Positions 3,903 through 6,552 of a stretch of 6,552 nt of DNA are shown piece by piece. The position numbers and the translations under genes are program-made. Every line of letters begins with the position of its first letter. Within the stretch, counting starts at the first letter, position 1. Origin of the DNA: Thermoplasmata archaeon. Its GTDB lineage: Archaea > Thermoplasmatota > Thermoplasmata > Lutacidiplasmatales > UBA184. Location of the stretch: contig JASHUV010000092.1 in assembly GCA_030039825.1 (NCBI GenBank), positions 1 through 6,552 on the forward strand, written 5' to 3'. The notes beneath the pieces were generated by a model. That model did no database searches and was not told the origin of the DNA. It was given only the letters and a program-made list of their open reading frames with translations.

Positions 3903-5625
3903 CGGGGCGGCCGCGGACCCCGCTCGGCCGTGGCTCGCCCACTACCCGCCGAACATCCCGGCGGCCCTCGAGGTCCCGGCCCTCCGGCTGCCCGACGCCG
4001 TCGCGCGGAGCGTCGAGAGATGGCCCGAGCGCGACGCCTTCCGGTTCTACGGGAGCCGATGGAGCTACCGCCGGTTCTGGGAGGCGTCGGGGCGGTTCGC
4101 CGCCGCGCTCGCACGGGAGGGGTTCGGGCCCGGCGACCGGCTCGCGCTCTACCTGCCGAACTGCCCGGCCTACCCGATCGCGTTCTTCGGGGCGCTCCGG
4201 CTCGGCGCCGTCGTCGTCCAGGTGAGCCCGCTCTACGTCGCCGAGGACCTCGAGCGGCTCCTGCGCGACGCGCGCCCGAAGGGGATCGTCCATCTCGACC
4301 TCCACGCCGGACCGATCGACGCCCTCCCGGACGATCTCCGCCCGTCCGTTCGGGTCGTCGGCCGGCTCCGGGAGTTCTACCCCTGGCCGGCCCGCCTCGT
4401 CGTCAACCGGATCGCCCGCCGGAAGGGACTCCACCCCGACCTGCCGAGGCGCCCCGGGTACCGCACGTTCGCCGAGATGATCGGCACGCCGGGTGAACCT
4501 CCCCGGCCCCCCGGCGACCCGGCGAGCGAGGTCGCCGTCCTCCAGTTCACCGGAGGGACGAGCGGACGGCCGGTGGCGGCCCGGCTCTCGCACACGAACC
4601 TCCTTTCGAACGCGCTCCAGTGCCGCGCCTGGTTCCCGGTCGTCCCGGAGGGCAGCTCGGTCGTCCTCGCGGCGATCCCGTTCTTCCACGTCTACGGCAT
4701 GACCGTCGCGCTGACCTACCCGTTGATCGTGGGCTCGACGATCGTCCTCGAGCTCCGGCCGGACGTCCCCGAGATGCTGAGGCTCATCGACCGGCACCAC
4801 CCGGTCGAGCTTCCGGGGGTGCCCGCGCTCTACCGCGGCCTCGCGGAGGACCCGAACGTCGGGAAGTACGACATCCGATCGATCCGCGTGTGCGTCAGTG
4901 GCTCGGCGCCGCTTCCGGCCGAGGTCGCGAAGCGCTTCGAATCGATCACGGGCGGGAACCTCATCGAGGGGTATGGCCTCACCGAGGCCTCGCCCGTCAC
5001 CCACGCGAATCCGATCGAGCACGGGCGGCGGAAGCCCGGGTCGATCGGCCTTCCCCTCCCCCTCACCGACCACCGGGTCGTCGACCTCGCGACCGGCGAG
5101 CGGACGCTCCCTCCCGGCGAGGCCGGCGAGCTCCTGGTCCGGGGGCCCCAGGTGATGCTGGGCTACCTCGACCGTCCGGAGGAGACGGCCCGCGCGCTGC
5201 GCGGCGGCTGGCTCTACACCGGGGACGTCGCGGTGATCGACGAGGACGGCTACGCCTTCATCGTCGACCGGAAGAAGGACATGATCGACGTCGGCGGGTT
5301 CAAGGTCTACCCGCGGGAGGTCGAGGAGGTGATCTACCGGGTCCCCGGCGTCGCGGAGGCCGCGGTCATCGGGGTGCCGGACCCGTCGCTCGGGGAGGTC
5401 GTGAAGGCCTTCGTCGTCCTGCGCCCGGACGCGAAGGTCGGCGAGGCGGAGGTCATCGCCTTCGTCCGGGAGCGCCTCGCCCACTACAAGGCGCCGCGCT
5501 CGGTCGAGTTCCTGTCGGCCCTGCCGAAGAGCGGGGTCCAGAAGGTCCTGAAGAACGAGCTCCGCGCCCGCCGCGTCCCCGCGCCGGCGCCTACAGCCCG
5601 CGTTGGAGGAGGTCCCGGGCGATGA
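3895..5625 (+). CDS. AMP-forming fatty acyl-CoA synthetase
   Basis: A 576-residue member of the ANL (acyl-CoA synthetase/luciferase) superfamily, close to the long-chain FadD type in length and motif set. It joins a carboxylic acid to CoA using ATP through an acyl-AMP. Motifs in order: P-loop FTGGTSGRPVAARLSH (218-233), IPFFHVYGM (261-269), VSGSAPLPAEV (334-344), EGYGLTEASPV (358-368), YTGD with Asp444, the signature DRKKDMIDVGGFKVYPREVE (458-477), and PKSGVQKVLKNEL (544-556) whose Lys550 is the catalytic lysine. The P-loop is unusual: the normal T-G-x-P-K-G-A reads S-G-R-P-V-A-A, so its lysine is replaced by Val226. There is no signal peptide. The GTG at 3895 overlaps DUF35 by 8 bases, with GGACGAGG (3881-3888) upstream, and WLAHYPPNIPAALEVPALRL matches family N-termini. 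The C-terminal 20 residues are low-complexity (A, P, G, R) and lie antisense to the dehydrogenase end. Confidence 0.95.
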   Translation: MADGAAADPARPWLAHYPPNIPAALEVPALRLPDAVARSVERWPERDAFRFYGSRWSYRRFWEASGRFAAALAREGFGPGDRLALYLPNCPAYPIAFFGALRLGAVVVQVSPLYVAEDLERLLRDARPKGIVHLDLHAGPIDALPDDLRPSVRVVGRLREFYPWPARLVVNRIARRKGLHPDLPRRPGYRTFAEMIGTPGEPPRPPGDPASEVAVLQFTGGTSGRPVAARLSHTNLLSNALQCRAWFPVVPEGSSVVLAAIPFFHVYGMTVALTYPLIVGSTIVLELRPDVPEMLRLIDRHHPVELPGVPALYRGLAEDPNVGKYDIRSIRVCVSGSAPLPAEVAKRFESITGGNLIEGYGLTEASPVTHANPIEHGRRKPGSIGLPLPLTDHRVVDLATGERTLPPGEAGELLVRGPQVMLGYLDRPEETARALRGGWLYTGDVAVIDEDGYAFIVDRKKDMIDVGGFKVYPREVEEVIYRVPGVAEAAVIGVPDPSLGEVVKAFVVLRPDAKVGEAEVIAFVRERLAHYKAPRSVEFLSALPKSGVQKVLKNELRARRVPAPAPTARVGGGPGR

Positions 5626-6552
5626 CGAGGCGCTGGACCTCGTTCGTCCCCTCGAAGATCTCCGAGATGCGGGCGTCCCGGTAGGCGCGCTCGATCGGCA
5701 CGCCCCGGATGTAACCGAGGCCGCCGTGGACCTGCAGGGCCTCGTCGATGACCTCGCTCGCCCACTCCGAGGCGAGGCACTTCACGATCGCCGCGGTACG
5801 GGTCTTGGTCTCCCGGTCGCCCCGGCTCCACGTCGCCGGGTCGGGGCCCATCCGGTCCTGCTCGGCGGCGGCGTGATAGACGAGGTAGCGCAGCGCGTGG
5901 ACGCGCATCGCCATGTCGGCGAGCTTGAACTGGATCGCCTCGAAGTCCGAGATCGGGTGGTCGAACTGGCGCCGCTCCTTCGAGAAGGTGAGGGCGGACT
6001 GGGTCGCCGCCTGCATGGCGCCGAGCGAGGCGGCGCCGAGCGAGACGCGCCCGACGTCGAGGGCCGTCATCGCGACGATGAAGCCGCGCCCGACCTCGCC
6101 GAGGACCCTCTCGGGCCCGACGGCGACCGCGTCGAGGACGAGCTCCGCCGTCGAGGTCCCGTGCAGGCCCATCTTCTTCTCGCACCGTCCGACGGTGAAC
6201 CCCGGCATCCCCTTGTCGAGCACGAAGCAGGTGACGCCGCCCGCCGGACCGAGACGGGCGTCGTTCGCCGCGAGAAGGACGACCGAGTCCGCCTCCTTCC
6301 CGTTCGATACGTAGATCTTCGTGCCGCTCAGGACCCAGCCGTCGCCGGCGCGCTCGGCCCTCGTTCGGACCGATCCGGAGTCACTGCCCGAGCCGGGCTC
6401 GGTGAGGCTGAAGGCGAGGAGCTTCTCGCCCGTCGCCGCCGGCACGAGCCAGCGCCTCTTCTGCTCCTCCGTGCCGAACGCGAGGAGCGGGGTGGTCCCG
6501 AGGGAGGTGTGCGCCCCGACGATCGTCCCGTGCGAGGCGTCGACCTTCCCGA
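5591..6552 (-). CDS. Acyl-CoA dehydrogenase (N-terminus outside window)
   Basis: The frame enters at the right edge (first full codon 6550-6548) and ends at TAG 5593-5591, giving 319 residues. Acyl-CoA dehydrogenases usually have 380-390, so about 65-70 N-terminal residues are missing. The enzyme oxidises an acyl-CoA to the trans-2-enoyl-CoA using FAD and passes electrons to ETF. Visible motifs (numbered from the edge): GTEEQKRRWL (26-35), the first family signature AFSLTEPGSGSDSGS (46-60), GTKIYVSNG (76-84), KERRQFDHPI (191-200), the second signature QVHGGLGYIRGVPIERAYRD (273-292), and IFEGTNEVQRLVIARDLL, whose Glu300 is the predicted catalytic base. Every key residue seen is intact. The CoA chain length is not readable. 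The GTG at 6445 is internal, because family-typical sequence continues upstream. It is convergent with the synthetase operon and overlaps it by 35 bases. Confidence 0.95.
   Translation of the reverse strand, partial: GKVDASHGTIVGAHTSLGTTPLLAFGTEEQKRRWLVPAATGEKLLAFSLTEPGSGSDSGSVRTRAERAGDGWVLSGTKIYVSNGKEADSVVLLAANDARLGPAGGVTCFVLDKGMPGFTVGRCEKKMGLHGTSTAELVLDAVAVGPERVLGEVGRGFIVAMTALDVGRVSLGAASLGAMQAATQSALTFSKERRQFDHPISDFEAIQFKLADMAMRVHALRYLVYHAAAEQDRMGPDPATWSRGDRETKTRTAAIVKCLASEWASEVIDEALQVHGGLGYIRGVPIERAYRDARISEIFEGTNEVQRLVIARDLLQRGL

Noticed and set aside
3775..5484. 569-residue minus-strand open frame across the acyl-CoA synthetase
   Set aside because: Same GC-driven antisense effect. The plus strand encodes a complete synthetase with all ANL motifs in order.
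5484..6185. 233-residue minus-strand frame overlapping the dehydrogenase
   Set aside because: Out-of-frame shadow of the acyl-CoA dehydrogenase, made mostly of R, G, P, with no family resemblance.

Overview
The window is very GC-rich (roughly 70% by eye) and almost fully coding. It looks archaeal. Short AT-rich TATA-like boxes sit about 25-30 bases before start codons in otherwise AT-poor DNA. There is an adjacent SCP2-type thiolase and DUF35 protein pair, and a ThiI-type PP-loop protein with a CXXC motif and no rhodanese domain. A high-GC Thermoplasmatota-like euryarchaeon is my best guess, but no phylogenetic marker in the window proves it.

Layout. On the minus strand from the left edge to 1299 lie a truncated NUDIX hydrolase (CoA-pyrophosphatase-like; 1-237), a 64-residue coiled-coil protein that overlaps its start (225-419), and an alpha/beta hydrolase (484-1299). 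A short intergenic region (1300-1383) carries two outward-facing TATA-like boxes with the same TCAAATA core. Rightward from it run a THUMP-less ThiI-like sulfurtransferase domain (1384-2010) and an 88-residue protein overlapping it by 4 bases (2007-2273). A second promoter and a strong Shine-Dalgarno sequence then precede a compact lipid operon: thiolase (2339-3493), DUF35 OB-fold/zinc-ribbon protein (3504-3902) and AMP-forming acyl-CoA synthetase (3895-5625). An acyl-CoA dehydrogenase comes in on the minus strand (5591 to the right edge, N-terminus missing). Its conserved C-terminus is antisense to the synthetase tail.

How the genes work together. The right half supplies three steps of fatty or carboxylic acid beta-oxidation: activation (synthetase), first oxidation (dehydrogenase) and thiolytic cleavage (thiolase with its DUF35 partner). 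Enoyl-CoA hydratase and 3-hydroxyacyl-CoA dehydrogenase are not in the window. The ThiI-like protein and its small partner form a separate unit that may act in sulfur transfer, to tRNA or another acceptor. I see no mobile element, CRISPR array, RNA gene or clear terminator. The points most worth a second look are the ThiI-like/88-residue pair, a DUF35 zinc ribbon that has lost one cysteine, a synthetase whose ATP-binding P-loop lacks its usual lysine, and the mirrored divergent promoters.
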